Positions 32,885-42,130 of a stretch of DNA of 64,000 bases are shown here, piece by piece. Numbering within the stretch: position 1 is the first letter of the stretch; each line of letters begins with the position of its first letter. The notes below the pieces were generated by a model that saw only the letters and a program-made list of their open reading frames with translations, searched no databases and had not been told where the DNA came from. This stretch comes from Conexibacter sp. DBS9H8 (GTDB lineage Bacteria > Actinomycetota > Thermoleophilia > Solirubrobacterales > Solirubrobacteraceae): positions 1,178,001-1,242,000 of the forward strand of contig NZ_CP097128.1 of NCBI RefSeq assembly GCF_023330685.1, written 5' to 3'. Position numbers and translations under genes: made by a program.

Positions 32885-35800
32885 ATGCTCTCGATCGGGA
32901 AGCTCGTCGTCGGCCAGCAGCGCTACTACGACCAGCAGGTCGCCCAAGGGCATGACGACTACTACTCGGGGCGAGGCGAAGCACCGGGTGAGTGGGTCGG
33001 ACACGGCGCCAAAGCGCTCGGTCTGGATGGTGTCGTGCACGCCGCACAGTTCGATGCTCTGCTGTCTGGGACCGACCCTCGGGATCTTCAGACCAAGCTC
33101 CAGGGGTGGCGCCCATCGAAGGTCGCCGCGCTCGATCTGACCTTCTCGGCGCCCAAGAGCGTGAGCGTCCTGTTCGCTGTCGCTGACGAACCCGTTGCCT
33201 GCGAGCTGGTTGCCGCTCATGAGTCCTCCGTGCGGGCGGCACTGGTGTGGATCGAGGACACGTCTGTGGAGGTCCGGCGCGGTTCAGGCGGCCAGGAGAC
33301 GTTCCTGGCTGAGGGCCTGATCGCCGCGGCCTACCGGCACCGGATGTCGCGTGCGCTGGACCCCCAGCTTCACACTCACGTCGTCGCCGCGAATATGGCC
33401 AAGGGGCCCGACGGTCGCTTCACGGCGCTCAACGGCACCCCGCTCTACCGCTCGGCCAAGACCGCCGGCTACCTCTATCAGGCCCACCTCCGGGCCGAGG
33501 TCAGTGAGCGATTGGGTCTGGAGTGGGGCCCGGTGAAGAAGGGTGCGGCGGAGCTGCAGGCGATCCCAAAGGACGTGCTCGAGGAGTTCTCGAAGCGGCG
33601 GCATGAGATGCAGAGAGCGGCTGAGGAGGGAGGCTTTTCGCTCCGTAGCAAGCGGTCGGCTGAGGCGGCGGCCGTCGACACCAGAGAGCGGAAGCAATAC
33701 GGGGTCGACACGCACACCTGGCGGGAGGAGGTTCAAGCCAGGGCTGCGGAGCACGGGCTGGACCGCGAGGCTGTAGGGCGGCTGCTGAGCCAAGGTAAGG
33801 ATCGCGCCGGGGTCAGCAGCGTCGATGCTGAGTCAGACGGAGGCCTCGAAGATCGTTTGGCAGGCGAGCACGGACTCACCGAGCGGGCCAACACGTTTGA
33901 TGACCGGGCTGTGCTTCAGCAGTTCGCGGGCGCCGCAGAGCAAGGCGCGCGGGTGCCTGCTGTTCGTTCGCTGGCCCAAGGCTTCAATCTCCGCGCTGAC
34001 GTCTTGCCGACCCTCCACGGTGAGATGACCACGAGCGATCTGGTGGCCACTGAGGAGCGGCTGATCCGCGCCGCGGTAGGACGCGCGAAGACCGGTACCG
34101 CGAGTCTCAACAAGGCACGCATAGATGAAATGGTCTCGCGGGCTGATCGGCAGCTGACGGCTGATCAGCGCGACGTGGTCATCTCCGTAGCGACCTCGGG
34201 AAACGGGGTGGATGTGGTCGAGGCGCTGGCGGGCACCGGCAAGACCTACACCGCTGGGGTGATCCGCCAGGCTTATGAGTCGGCGGGCTATGACGTGCTC
34301 GGTCTCGCACCGACCGGGCGTGGCGCCCGGGAGTTAAGTGATGAGGCGGGCATCCCGGCGCGCACGATCGACAGGGCGCTGATCGACATCGAGCAAAACG
34401 CCCGACCGATTCCGGCTAACGCCGTGATCGTGATCGACGAGGCAGGCATGGCCCCGACCCGGATCACCGCCCGCTTGCTTGAGCACGCAGATACGGCCGG
34501 TGCGAAGGTGATTGCGATCGGCGACTCAGGCCAGCTGCCGTCCGTGCTCGCCGGCGGCTGGCTCAAGGCTGTCGGGCAGCGCGTCGGGGAGGTCCGGCTC
34601 ACAGAGGTGATGCGACAGCGCGACCCCGGGGAACGCTGCGCGCTCGGCGCGCTTCACGCCGGGGCGCCCGAGCGGTTCCTGACGTGGGCCGAGACTGCCG
34701 GGCGCGTCAACGTCCTCGACCCCAGCGAGCTGCGTGACCATGCCATCCGCGCTTGGGTCGACGCCATCGCCGACCTCGGTCCGCGTGACGCCGTCATGAT
34801 CTCCCGCGACAACGAGACACGAGATCACCTTAACGTCGCCGCTCGGGCGCACCGCACTGCAAATGGGGAGCTGAGCGATGAGCACGCGTTTGGCCCGGTC
34901 GCCGTCGCCGTCGGTGACCGGATCATCTGCCGTGACAACGATGCGCGCGTCGGCGTCGACAACGGCACTCGCGGCACCGTCCGCCGCGTCGCATCTGACG
35001 CCATCGTGTTGGAGACCGACGGCGGCCTCTACCGCGACCTGCCCGCCGCCTACGTCGCCGATCACGTGGAGCACGCCTACTGCCTTACAGGCCACGGGAT
35101 GCAGGGCGGCACCGTCGAGCGGGCGATTGTTGTCGCCTCGCCAACAGATTTGACTCGCGGTTGGAGCTACAGCGCGCTGTCCCGTGCCCGTGGCGAAACG
35201 AAACTGCTGATCGCTGACGAGCAGCGCCACTACGACGGCCGGGCCGAGGTGGCGCCCGATCCCGGCCTTGGGGCACGGGATCGAGCGAGCGTGCTGGCGG
35301 CAGTCGCGCGGCGGATGCTGGTCCGCGACGACGAAGACCTCGCTGTGGTTCAGCTCGCGCCGTCCGGGCGGGAGGATGACCGCAAGCTTGTGGCCGGCCG
35401 GGCCGCCGGACATCCCGTCGCCCAGGAACGTGGCGCTGCTCGCCTCGAGGCCGTTGAACCGCCTGTCAGTTTCAAGCGCCTCCTCAACCTCCGTGATCAG
35501 ATCGGCCATATGCAGATGTCGCTCACCGTTCTGCCGCTCCGCTCAATAGGCAGGCTCGACGAGCTTGACGTCCAGATCCGGGAGGTCACAGATCGCCTCG
35601 CTGACCACGAGACCCGCATCGAGGCCGTACCCGCTCCGACACAAAAGTTCGGTCGAAGCCATGACGGACACGCTCAGGAGCGCGAGTTCCTCGCCAAGGC
35701 GATCGCGATGGATCACCAGGAGCTCGACGATCTCCGCGGCAGCCGCGTTCATCTCGAACTCGAACTCGGGGATCCCTCTCAGGTCATATCCGAACGAGAC

Positions 35801-36151
35801 GGGCTACAGACTGCGCTGACCGATCTGCAGAAGGACTACGTGCAGATCAGGGATGAGCTCGTCGGCCGCGTGTTGGACCAGCATCCCGCGTGGCTGCGCG
35901 ATGCCCTCGGTGATCGGCCGCAGTCCCGGACGGAACGCGACATGTGGGACCGAGCAGCCCGTGACGTCACGGTCTTCCGCATCAACCACGACGTCATCGA
36001 CGACAAGTCAGTGCTGGGGCCAAAGTCCGCGCATGACCGGGATGCGCAGCGGGAGTGGCAGCGCGCTGACGACAGCCTCCAGCGGGCGCAGCGACAACTC
36101 GGCCGGGCCGTCGGGCCACGACACCGTGACGTCGAGTTGGGCATCGAGTGA
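32885..36151 (+). CDS. MobF-type conjugative relaxase-helicase (TraA/TrwC-like)
   Basis: 1088 residues. The ATG giving MLSIGKLVVGQQRYYDQQVA was chosen; it fits the family start, and the open frame upstream is only an antisense shadow of arsR. Nicking Tyr candidates are Y14/Y15 and the later YYSG pair; the three-His metal site is in RALDPQLHTHVV (about residues 155-167), preceded by LTFSAPKSVSVLF. A RecD-like helicase has Walker A ALAGTGKT near residue 447 and IVIDEAGMAP. The C-terminus is a long coiled region. It nicks oriT and leads strand transfer of the element. A second ATG-type start lies three codons earlier. Confidence 0.95.
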   Translation: MLSIGKLVVGQQRYYDQQVAQGHDDYYSGRGEAPGEWVGHGAKALGLDGVVHAAQFDALLSGTDPRDLQTKLQGWRPSKVAALDLTFSAPKSVSVLFAVADEPVACELVAAHESSVRAALVWIEDTSVEVRRGSGGQETFLAEGLIAAAYRHRMSRALDPQLHTHVVAANMAKGPDGRFTALNGTPLYRSAKTAGYLYQAHLRAEVSERLGLEWGPVKKGAAELQAIPKDVLEEFSKRRHEMQRAAEEGGFSLRSKRSAEAAAVDTRERKQYGVDTHTWREEVQARAAEHGLDREAVGRLLSQGKDRAGVSSVDAESDGGLEDRLAGEHGLTERANTFDDRAVLQQFAGAAEQGARVPAVRSLAQGFNLRADVLPTLHGEMTTSDLVATEERLIRAAVGRAKTGTASLNKARIDEMVSRADRQLTADQRDVVISVATSGNGVDVVEALAGTGKTYTAGVIRQAYESAGYDVLGLAPTGRGARELSDEAGIPARTIDRALIDIEQNARPIPANAVIVIDEAGMAPTRITARLLEHADTAGAKVIAIGDSGQLPSVLAGGWLKAVGQRVGEVRLTEVMRQRDPGERCALGALHAGAPERFLTWAETAGRVNVLDPSELRDHAIRAWVDAIADLGPRDAVMISRDNETRDHLNVAARAHRTANGELSDEHAFGPVAVAVGDRIICRDNDARVGVDNGTRGTVRRVASDAIVLETDGGLYRDLPAAYVADHVEHAYCLTGHGMQGGTVERAIVVASPTDLTRGWSYSALSRARGETKLLIADEQRHYDGRAEVAPDPGLGARDRASVLAAVARRMLVRDDEDLAVVQLAPSGREDDRKLVAGRAAGHPVAQERGAARLEAVEPPVSFKRLLNLRDQIGHMQMSLTVLPLRSIGRLDELDVQIREVTDRLADHETRIEAVPAPTQKFGRSHDGHAQEREFLAKAIAMDHQELDDLRGSRVHLELELGDPSQVISERDGLQTALTDLQKDYVQIRDELVGRVLDQHPAWLRDALGDRPQSRTERDMWDRAARDVTVFRINHDVIDDKSVLGPKSAHDRDAQREWQRADDSLQRAQRQLGRAVGPRHRDVELGIE

Positions 36152-36408
36152 AGCGAACGCGGTCCGTCCGGGAACGGGTCCAACCTGTTCTCATGGGTGA
36201 CGTGGGAGTCATATGGGCGGCGGCGCCGTCGCTCGACAAGCTTGAGAAAGAGCTCAGCAACTGCCTTGTGGGCTACGACGCTGAGGAGATCATCAGCGTG
36301 TCGCACTCGGTGGTCCCGCGCCGCTCACGCCGGACGGGAGGACTTTGGGGCGCGGCCACTGAGACGAACGATGTCGAGTACTCGGCGGTCGTGCTGGTTC
36401 GCACCTGA
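36148..36408 (+). CDS. Small protein coupled to the relaxase gene
   Basis: 86 residues, GTG start overlapping the relaxase stop (GTGA). Helical N-terminal half (SLDKLEKELSNCLVGYDAEE), then a basic SHSVVPRRSRRTGGLWGA and a short C-terminal strand YSAVVLVRT. No known motif. The overlap supports it being real. The 36409-36637 gap that follows shows no gene. Confidence 0.55.
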   Translation: MKRTRSVRERVQPVLMGDVGVIWAAAPSLDKLEKELSNCLVGYDAEEIISVSHSVVPRRSRRTGGLWGAATETNDVEYSAVVLVRT

Positions 36409-36637
36409 CCGGAACTCAGGACAGGAAGTGCCGATAAGGCTTAGTCGGTAAATTCTTGCGGCGAAAGGGCTGGCTTCAGCGGGCCTAGTCGCCGACAGTT
36501 CGATGGCAACGACATTCGTCGTCGTTCGACGACCAAGTCTGCTCGGCTCGGCGCGGAGCCAGAATCCGCGGCGTGACCCCACGAGGCAAGCTTTGATCCG
36601 GTACACGCAGGCTGTCGTCAACGACGCTGTGACGCAA

Positions 36638-37795
36638 CTAAAGACCCGGCGGATGTCTGACCACAAACCCAGCTGGTCCTGTGCCTCGCAGGCTCCAACG
36701 GGGGCCGGTAGTCGGCGGGTTGGGTAAGTTTCCCTCGCCGGCAGCCGTGTCGAGGTAGATCCCAGCGACCTCGATGTAGGCGTGTCCGGCGTTGGCGTAG
36801 ATGGTGACCCAATGCCCTGGTCCGGGTCGGCCGACGTTTTCCAGTTCGGTGGAATCCCAGACGCTTCCGCCAAGCAAGGAATCCCGGTAACCGCCACCCC
36901 AGAGGACGTAGCTGGTGGCTGAGGAGCAGTCGTAGCCCGGCCCGCCGTTCTCTTGATCTCCGGGCCAGTGAGCCGGGTTCGGGTCGGTTTGGCTCATGGT
37001 CTGGGCGGGATCACCGTGGCCGCCGCCCCAGCTGTAGGGGAAGTGGATGAGTCGGTTGCCGGCAGCGATCATCTCTTGGACCACGGGTGGCGCGTTGGCG
37101 GGGGCTTCGGCCTCTCCGTCCGGCAGAATCTTCGCTTGGTCACCGGGAATGATCAGGGTGCTGTTGTTGTCTGATGTCTCGCAGGCTGAGACGGCTGAAA
37201 CGCCATCGCCGGCGTAGGACGTGGCGTCTGCGATGACGCGGTTTGCGTAGGCGACCGCGGCAGGACCGGTGCCGTTGTAGGCGGTGACGGCTGGGAGGTA
37301 GGCGCTGATCGGCTGATTCGCCGGCGCGCCCTTGTCCTTGATCAGCACCAATGCTGCCAGCTCGATGCTGGTGGTCGGGTCATGGGGGCCGAGCGACGGG
37401 TCGGGCAGGTCTCCACGTAGTTGGTCGTAGGCGTCGCCGGACGCGCCGCCGACTCCGATCTGCATGAGCCCGGACGCACCCGCAGAGTTGGCGGTGCCCG
37501 GACCTTGGGAACCGGGCTGGATGGTGCAGGCGGGGGAGGGGTTTCGGCCCTGGTCGCATTCCTCTTGGCCGATCCCCGCGAGCACCTCCCACGGGATCCC
37601 GTACCGGGCGCTGACCTGCTCGTAGATCGAGAGCAGGTCGGCTGGGATCGCGGAGACTGCCGCAGGGGACGGGGCAGCCGCGGCCGATGAGGAGCAGTTA
37701 CCGACGGCTGCCAGCCCAGCGACCACTGCGATTGCGGTACCGCCGCAGAACACGCCGATGACGGGCACTCCGAAGAACAGCACCCATCGCTTCAC
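36638..37795 (-). CDS. Peptidoglycan hydrolase: lytic transglycosylase plus NlpC/P60-like domain
   Basis: About 385 residues from a GTG at 37795 (VKRWVLFFGVPVIGVFCGG), chosen because the signal/anchor helix follows. The open frame upstream would overlap the opposite transfer promoter. The first domain is a Slt-type transglycosylase with YGIPWEVLAGIGQEECDQG (catalytic Glu) and SAGASGLMQIGVGG. The second shows PYSWGGGHGDP, GYDCSSATSYVLWGGG (catalytic Cys) and GHAYIEVAGIYLD (His), as in NlpC/P60 peptidases. It opens the cell wall for the conjugation channel, like VirB1, and is divergent from the transfer genes. Confidence 0.9.
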   Translation of the reverse strand: MKRWVLFFGVPVIGVFCGGTAIAVVAGLAAVGNCSSSAAAAPSPAAVSAIPADLLSIYEQVSARYGIPWEVLAGIGQEECDQGRNPSPACTIQPGSQGPGTANSAGASGLMQIGVGGASGDAYDQLRGDLPDPSLGPHDPTTSIELAALVLIKDKGAPANQPISAYLPAVTAYNGTGPAAVAYANRVIADATSYAGDGVSAVSACETSDNNSTLIIPGDQAKILPDGEAEAPANAPPVVQEMIAAGNRLIHFPYSWGGGHGDPAQTMSQTDPNPAHWPGDQENGGPGYDCSSATSYVLWGGGYRDSLLGGSVWDSTELENVGRPGPGHWVTIYANAGHAYIEVAGIYLDTAAGEGNLPNPPTTGPRWSLRGTGPAGFVVRHPPGL

Positions 37796-37863
37796 GAGAT
37801 CCGCCCGTGACGCAGAAAGGAGGACCGGCCTCTTGCATGAAACATAGAACGCAAGTTTTACAT

Positions 37864-37875
37864 GTTTTGCAAAAC
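37864..37875. promoter_or_regulatory. Palindrome GTTTTGCAAAAC in the divergent transfer promoter
   Basis: A perfect 12-bp palindrome in an AT-rich patch between the hydrolase and pilin-like genes, preceded by GTTTTACAT. Half of it recurs before the relaxase gene. Confidence 0.45.
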
Positions 37876-37925
37876 AGGTGTTAGCATCGCTTTTCCCAAA
37901 CGGCAGTGCGATCGAAGGAGGAGCT

Positions 37926-38216
37926 GTGCAGTCCCTGTTTTTGGCGGCGGCCGGATACACGTTCAAGGTCGCTCCTGATCCCAACGTCCCTGGGGCGGTC
38001 GGGATCCAGCACGCGATCAACGGCTTTGCGGTCTATGCGCTGATGGCCGCAGCGGCCGGTTTCTTATTGGGTGCGGCGACGTGGGCGATCGGCGGTCGGA
38101 TCGGTAACGAGCACACGGCGGTGGGGGGGAAGATCGGGATGGTCACGTCCCTGGCCGTCGCGTTCTTGGTCGGGGCAGCGGCGACGCTGTTGAACTTCGC
38201 CTTCAACCTCGGCTGA
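37926..38216 (+). CDS. Small two-helix membrane protein, VirB2/pilin-like
   Basis: 96 residues, GTG start with a strong AAGGAGGA 4-11 bases upstream. Two long hydrophobic helices (INGFAVYALMAAAAGFLLGA and MVTSLAVAFLVGAAATLLNF) are separated by a short basic loop GGRIGNEHTAVGGK, as in VirB2/TrbC-type subunits. It is the first gene of the transfer operon, and its stop overlaps the next ATG. The role is inferred from size, topology and place. Confidence 0.65.
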   Translation: MQSLFLAAAGYTFKVAPDPNVPGAVGIQHAINGFAVYALMAAAAGFLLGAATWAIGGRIGNEHTAVGGKIGMVTSLAVAFLVGAAATLLNFAFNLG

Positions 38217-38824
38217 TGTTGGCCGAGCGCACGCTCAGCTCGGGGCTTGTGCTGATGGCCGTCGCGCTGGCTCTGTTCTGGCTCGGCTTTGCAGCCTCGC
38301 GAGCGACGATCACACGGGAGGCTCGGCCGGTCATGTCCGGACCGAGGCGGGTGGTCGACGGCGTGACGGTTGGGTTCGCCGACAGCGAGCCCGGAGCAGA
38401 GGCGGCCGCGGCGCACTACCTCCTTGAGCTGGAGCGGGCCATGGATTCACTGAGCATCGAGCGAACGGCGTCTGTCGCCCGGCTTGTTGGCACCCCGGCG
38501 GAGGCGTCCGCGATGGATAGTCACGCGGCGTCGGTGATCGCGATCGAACGCTCATCTGGCGTGCCGCTCCGGCGGGTCGCGATCGCCACGGACCCCATCA
38601 GCTACTCCCCGAGCGCTGCTGAGGTGACCGTGCTGGAGGAGTGGATTTACGCGACCGCGACTCGTGAAGCGGTGTGGGCGATCGAGCGGGTCTCGCTTGT
38701 GTGGCGCGACGGACGCTGGAGAGTGAGCGCGATCGCCGGCGCTGCCTCCTCAGGAGACGAGTCGCTGTCGCAGCTGCGCAGCCAGTTGGAGTTTCCAGGA
38801 GTCGGTGATGCGACGGTTCGCTAG
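38216..38824 (+). CDS. Single-pass membrane protein, VirB8/TcpC-like candidate
   Basis: 202 residues, start overlapping the previous stop (TGATG). One N-terminal helix (SSGLVLMAVALALFWLGFAA), then an extracytoplasmic domain with alternating helix and strand (DPISYSPSAAEVTVLEEWIY, AIERVSLVWRDGRWRVSAIA), the NTF2-like layout of VirB8 and TcpC. No catalytic motif. The assignment rests on topology and its place before VirB6. Confidence 0.55.
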   Translation: MLAERTLSSGLVLMAVALALFWLGFAASRATITREARPVMSGPRRVVDGVTVGFADSEPGAEAAAAHYLLELERAMDSLSIERTASVARLVGTPAEASAMDSHAASVIAIERSSGVPLRRVAIATDPISYSPSAAEVTVLEEWIYATATREAVWAIERVSLVWRDGRWRVSAIAGAASSGDESLSQLRSQLEFPGVGDATVR

Positions 38825-40583
38825 CAGCGTCGCAGCTGTTGTCGCGTTGGCGGCTGCGCTGTGTGTCGCCCAACCGACTCCCGCCCAGGCCGGGGTTGTC
38901 TCCGGCACGCTGCATGTTCTCGAGGGTGTCGGTGGGACGATCCTGAGCGTCGGCAAGACGCTGGTCTGCAAGGGCCTGTCCGCCGCCGGCACGGTGGCTG
39001 AGGGAGCCGGCGTCGCCGCGGGCGCAACGGCGGCGGGTGCGGCCAGCGACGGTGCGGGAACGGCCGAGGGCGCCGCGGCAGGCGGCGCTGTGGGCGGTGT
39101 GGTCAAGAAGGGTGTCGGCGTCGTCCAGAAGGTGATCTGCAGCGGCAGCGGTAGCGGCGGTGCTGCCAGCTCGTTGGCCAAAGCCGCTGTGGGTGCGGTC
39201 GGGATCGCAGCGACGTTCGATCTCGCAGCGAAGTGGATGATCGGTGCGGCGGAGAAGGTGACCGGGGCGATCGTCTCGATGATCACCAATACCAGCAGCC
39301 CGGACTTGCGGGCCGCGTGGTTTCAGAAGTCCTTCGCGCCGATGGCTGGGCTTGGCGCTGCGCTCGCGCTTCTGGTTTCGCTGATCGCATTCGCGTCAGC
39401 AGCCGTGCGCCGTGACCCCTCGGCGCTGGCGGCAACGCTGGTCGGGATCTTCCGCGCCGGGCTGGGAACGGCGCTGCTGATCGCGCTGACGATGCTGGCC
39501 TTGCAGGTCACAGATGCGATCTCCGCGGATGTGATCGGAACCTCGCATCAGACGTTCTGGTCTCAGGTGACCCATGCCTGGGGGTCGAGCGGGTTCGGTG
39601 GGTTTGGTTCCTCTGCCCTGGCGATGTTGATGGCTGTCGTTGAGATCTTCGCGGGGCTGGTCGTCTGGGTGGAGCTTGCCGTGAGGAACGCGGCGATCTA
39701 TCTGGCGGTGCTGTTCTTCCCGGTGGCGTTGGCGGCGTCGGTCTGGCCGAGCCTGTCGGGTTGGACCAGTCGTCTGGCTCGCCTTCTGTTCCTGTTTGTG
39801 ATCTTGAAGCCGGTCACGCTGATCGTGCTCGCCTTCGCTGGGAACGCGGCGCTGGCGGGGTTGACGCTGAGTGGTGGGCTGGCGCCGGCGGCTGGGACGA
39901 TCATCGCCGCGGTTGCGATCTTTGCCCTGGCGGCGATGGCGCCGTGGGCGCTGATGCTGATCGTGGGCGCCGATGCTGAATCGGCGGCGATCGCTGCCGG
40001 GTTCCGGGCCGCCGCCGGGCATGCTGTCAGCGATGGGGCGGCACGGGCGAGTCGGCTCGGCGGTCGCCTGAGTGGCAGCGGGCGGACACGCTCGGGTGGC
40101 TACCGCCCGTCTGGCAGCCGCTCAGGTGGTGGCGGGGGCGTGGGGCCCTCCCCTCCGGGCGGTTCAAGCGGACCGCAGGGGCCGCGGCCCTCGGGTGGCC
40201 AGGGTGGCAGTCCTGGCAATTCCGTCGGCCACACCGTTCCAAACGGGCCAGGTCCGGCGCGGCCGGCACCTGCCGGCACGCCCGCGCCTGCGGTGATGTC
40301 CCAGCTCGATCTGCGGGGAACGTGGGTCCCAGCGGACGGGATACGGCCAGAATCCCGTGCGGCTCAGGGCGCGGTCGCAGTTGCCGCCGGGATCGGCGGC
40401 ACGGCGCGCGGTCCTAGGCCAGCTCCTCCGGCAAGAAGCGGGAGGCAGTCACCGGGTGCTGCGGCGCAGTCTGGTGGGGAAGTGAAGGCGGCCGTGCCAG
40501 GCCCTCAGGTCCGGCCCCCAGCACGGCCGGGCCGTGCATCGCTGCGTGTCGTGTCTGAGGTCGGCGCGGCAGGAGGCTCCTGA
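38808..40583 (+). CDS. VirB6/TrbL-like polytopic conjugation protein
   Basis: 591 residues from ATG 38808 (a GTG one codon earlier is possible); overlaps the upstream gene by 17 bases. Signal peptide (VAAVVALAAALCVAQPTPAQA), a Gly/Ala-rich extracytoplasmic segment, about seven helices (for instance FAPMAGLGAALALLVSLIAF, VELAVRNAAIYLAVLFFPVA) and a long Gly/Pro/Ser-rich disordered tail. This is the VirB6/TrbL pattern of the inner-membrane channel. It is in the expected order before the ATPases. Confidence 0.82.
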   Translation: MRRFASSVAAVVALAAALCVAQPTPAQAGVVSGTLHVLEGVGGTILSVGKTLVCKGLSAAGTVAEGAGVAAGATAAGAASDGAGTAEGAAAGGAVGGVVKKGVGVVQKVICSGSGSGGAASSLAKAAVGAVGIAATFDLAAKWMIGAAEKVTGAIVSMITNTSSPDLRAAWFQKSFAPMAGLGAALALLVSLIAFASAAVRRDPSALAATLVGIFRAGLGTALLIALTMLALQVTDAISADVIGTSHQTFWSQVTHAWGSSGFGGFGSSALAMLMAVVEIFAGLVVWVELAVRNAAIYLAVLFFPVALAASVWPSLSGWTSRLARLLFLFVILKPVTLIVLAFAGNAALAGLTLSGGLAPAAGTIIAAVAIFALAAMAPWALMLIVGADAESAAIAAGFRAAAGHAVSDGAARASRLGGRLSGSGRTRSGGYRPSGSRSGGGGGVGPSPPGGSSGPQGPRPSGGQGGSPGNSVGHTVPNGPGPARPAPAGTPAPAVMSQLDLRGTWVPADGIRPESRAAQGAVAVAAGIGGTARGPRPAPPARSGRQSPGAAAQSGGEVKAAVPGPQVRPPARPGRASLRVVSEVGAAGGS

Positions 40584-42130
40584 TGGCTGAGGCGCCGAGG
40601 GAGACGACCTACCGCTTCGCGCCGCACCCGTCGGCCGGGTTCATTCTGGGGCTGCGGATCCCGCAGATCCTCGGGCTGATCATCGCCGGCGCGGCTGCGC
40701 TCGGCTGCCTCCGACTCGGCGGCCTCGAGGGTCTACTGGTTGCCCTGGCGATAATCAGCGTCGCCGCGGCGCTGGTCCTGATCCCGGTCCGGGGGCAGAC
40801 CATCGAGCAGTGGGCGCCGGTCATCACCAGCTTCACAAGCCGGCGTCACACTGCCAGGTTCCGCGCGCGTGGCGCCCAGGCCGGGCACCTGATCGCGCTC
40901 TCCGACGGGGACCTCGATCCCCAGCCCGTTACCGATCCGGTCTCGATGCCGGCGGAGCTGGCCGACATCCAGTTGCTGGAGTGTGAGCTGTCGGCCTATG
41001 ACCGCGCCTTGCTGGGGGTCGCGAAGGACACGCGAGCCCGAACCTATACCGCTGCTGTGCGTGTTCAATGCCGCGCGTTCGAGCTCCTGTCCCCGGAGGA
41101 GCGCCGCCAGCGGTTGGAGGAGTACGGCGGGGTGCTTGCCTCGCTTGCCCGTGATGACTCACCGGTCCGGCGTATCAGCTGGATCGAGCGCGCCCTCCCG
41201 GGGGATCCTGACGCGCTCGGCGGATACCTGCTGGACGCCAAGCGTGAGGACGCGTCATTGGACGACCCTCCCTATGAGCTGGTCTCATACCTTCGCCTGA
41301 TCGGCCGCGCCGGCCTCGTCGCCGAGGAGCACGAGCTGCTGTTCGCCCTCCAGGTCGATGCCCGTCGTCCCGCGGCCAAGCGACCGATCCAGCGTTTGGG
41401 CGGCGGGGACATTGGCGCGATGGCTGTCCTGGCCGGTGAGATCGGTCGGCTGATTGAGCTTCTCGACGGAGCCGGGATCACGCCGACGGGTGTCCTGACC
41501 CGCCGCGGGCTTGCCGCTGCGGTGAGGGATGGATATGACCCGTGGGGACGGCGCCAGCGCCACCGCGATCAGGACCGCGACACCGAACCCGGCACAGCGG
41601 CTCACACCGCGTGGCCGGCGGCTCGTGATGAGCACTGGTCCCACCTCCAGACCGACGGTGCCCTGCACTGCACGCTGTGGGTCGCGGAATGGCCACGGAT
41701 CGACGTGCGGGCGATCTTCTTGCAGCCGCTGTTGATGCGCGCCGATACCACCCGGACGGTCGCGTTGTGCATGGAGCTGCTCGGCCCGGCGAAGGCGATC
41801 CGGCGGGCAGAACGGGCGATGACCGAGGCGGCGACCGAGGACAGCCTGCGTGGCCGGATCGGGCAGCGGACCAGCCAGCGCCAACGCCAACGCGAGTCCG
41901 CCGCGGCGCGGCAGGAGGTTGAGCTCGCCCATGGTCACGCGAACGTTCGCTACAGCGCGTATGTGACCGTCTCGGTTCCTGACGGTCCCGACGCTCGTGA
42001 CGAACTCGAGGCCGCCGTCTCCCGCGTCGATCTCCAAGCCAAAGCCGCGCCACTGCGACTGGAGCGGATGTGGGGACAGCAGGCTGTCGGGTTCACCTTC
42101 GGCCTGCCGTTCTGCCGGGGGCTCAAATGA
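40583..42130 (+). CDS. SCO6880-family conjugation protein
   Basis: 515 residues, ATG overlapping the previous stop. The N-terminus FAPHPSAGFILGLRIPQILG plus two close helices resembles PrgI-type membrane anchors. The large cytoplasmic rest includes ELADIQLLECELSAYDRALL and HWSHLQTDGALHCTLWVAEW. This SCO6880 type occurs in actinobacterial conjugative elements directly before the VirB4 ATPase; its exact function is not established, perhaps a VirB3/VirB4 N-terminal equivalent. Confidence 0.8.
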   Translation: MAEAPRETTYRFAPHPSAGFILGLRIPQILGLIIAGAAALGCLRLGGLEGLLVALAIISVAAALVLIPVRGQTIEQWAPVITSFTSRRHTARFRARGAQAGHLIALSDGDLDPQPVTDPVSMPAELADIQLLECELSAYDRALLGVAKDTRARTYTAAVRVQCRAFELLSPEERRQRLEEYGGVLASLARDDSPVRRISWIERALPGDPDALGGYLLDAKREDASLDDPPYELVSYLRLIGRAGLVAEEHELLFALQVDARRPAAKRPIQRLGGGDIGAMAVLAGEIGRLIELLDGAGITPTGVLTRRGLAAAVRDGYDPWGRRQRHRDQDRDTEPGTAAHTAWPAARDEHWSHLQTDGALHCTLWVAEWPRIDVRAIFLQPLLMRADTTRTVALCMELLGPAKAIRRAERAMTEAATEDSLRGRIGQRTSQRQRQRESAAARQEVELAHGHANVRYSAYVTVSVPDGPDARDELEAAVSRVDLQAKAAPLRLERMWGQQAVGFTFGLPFCRGLK

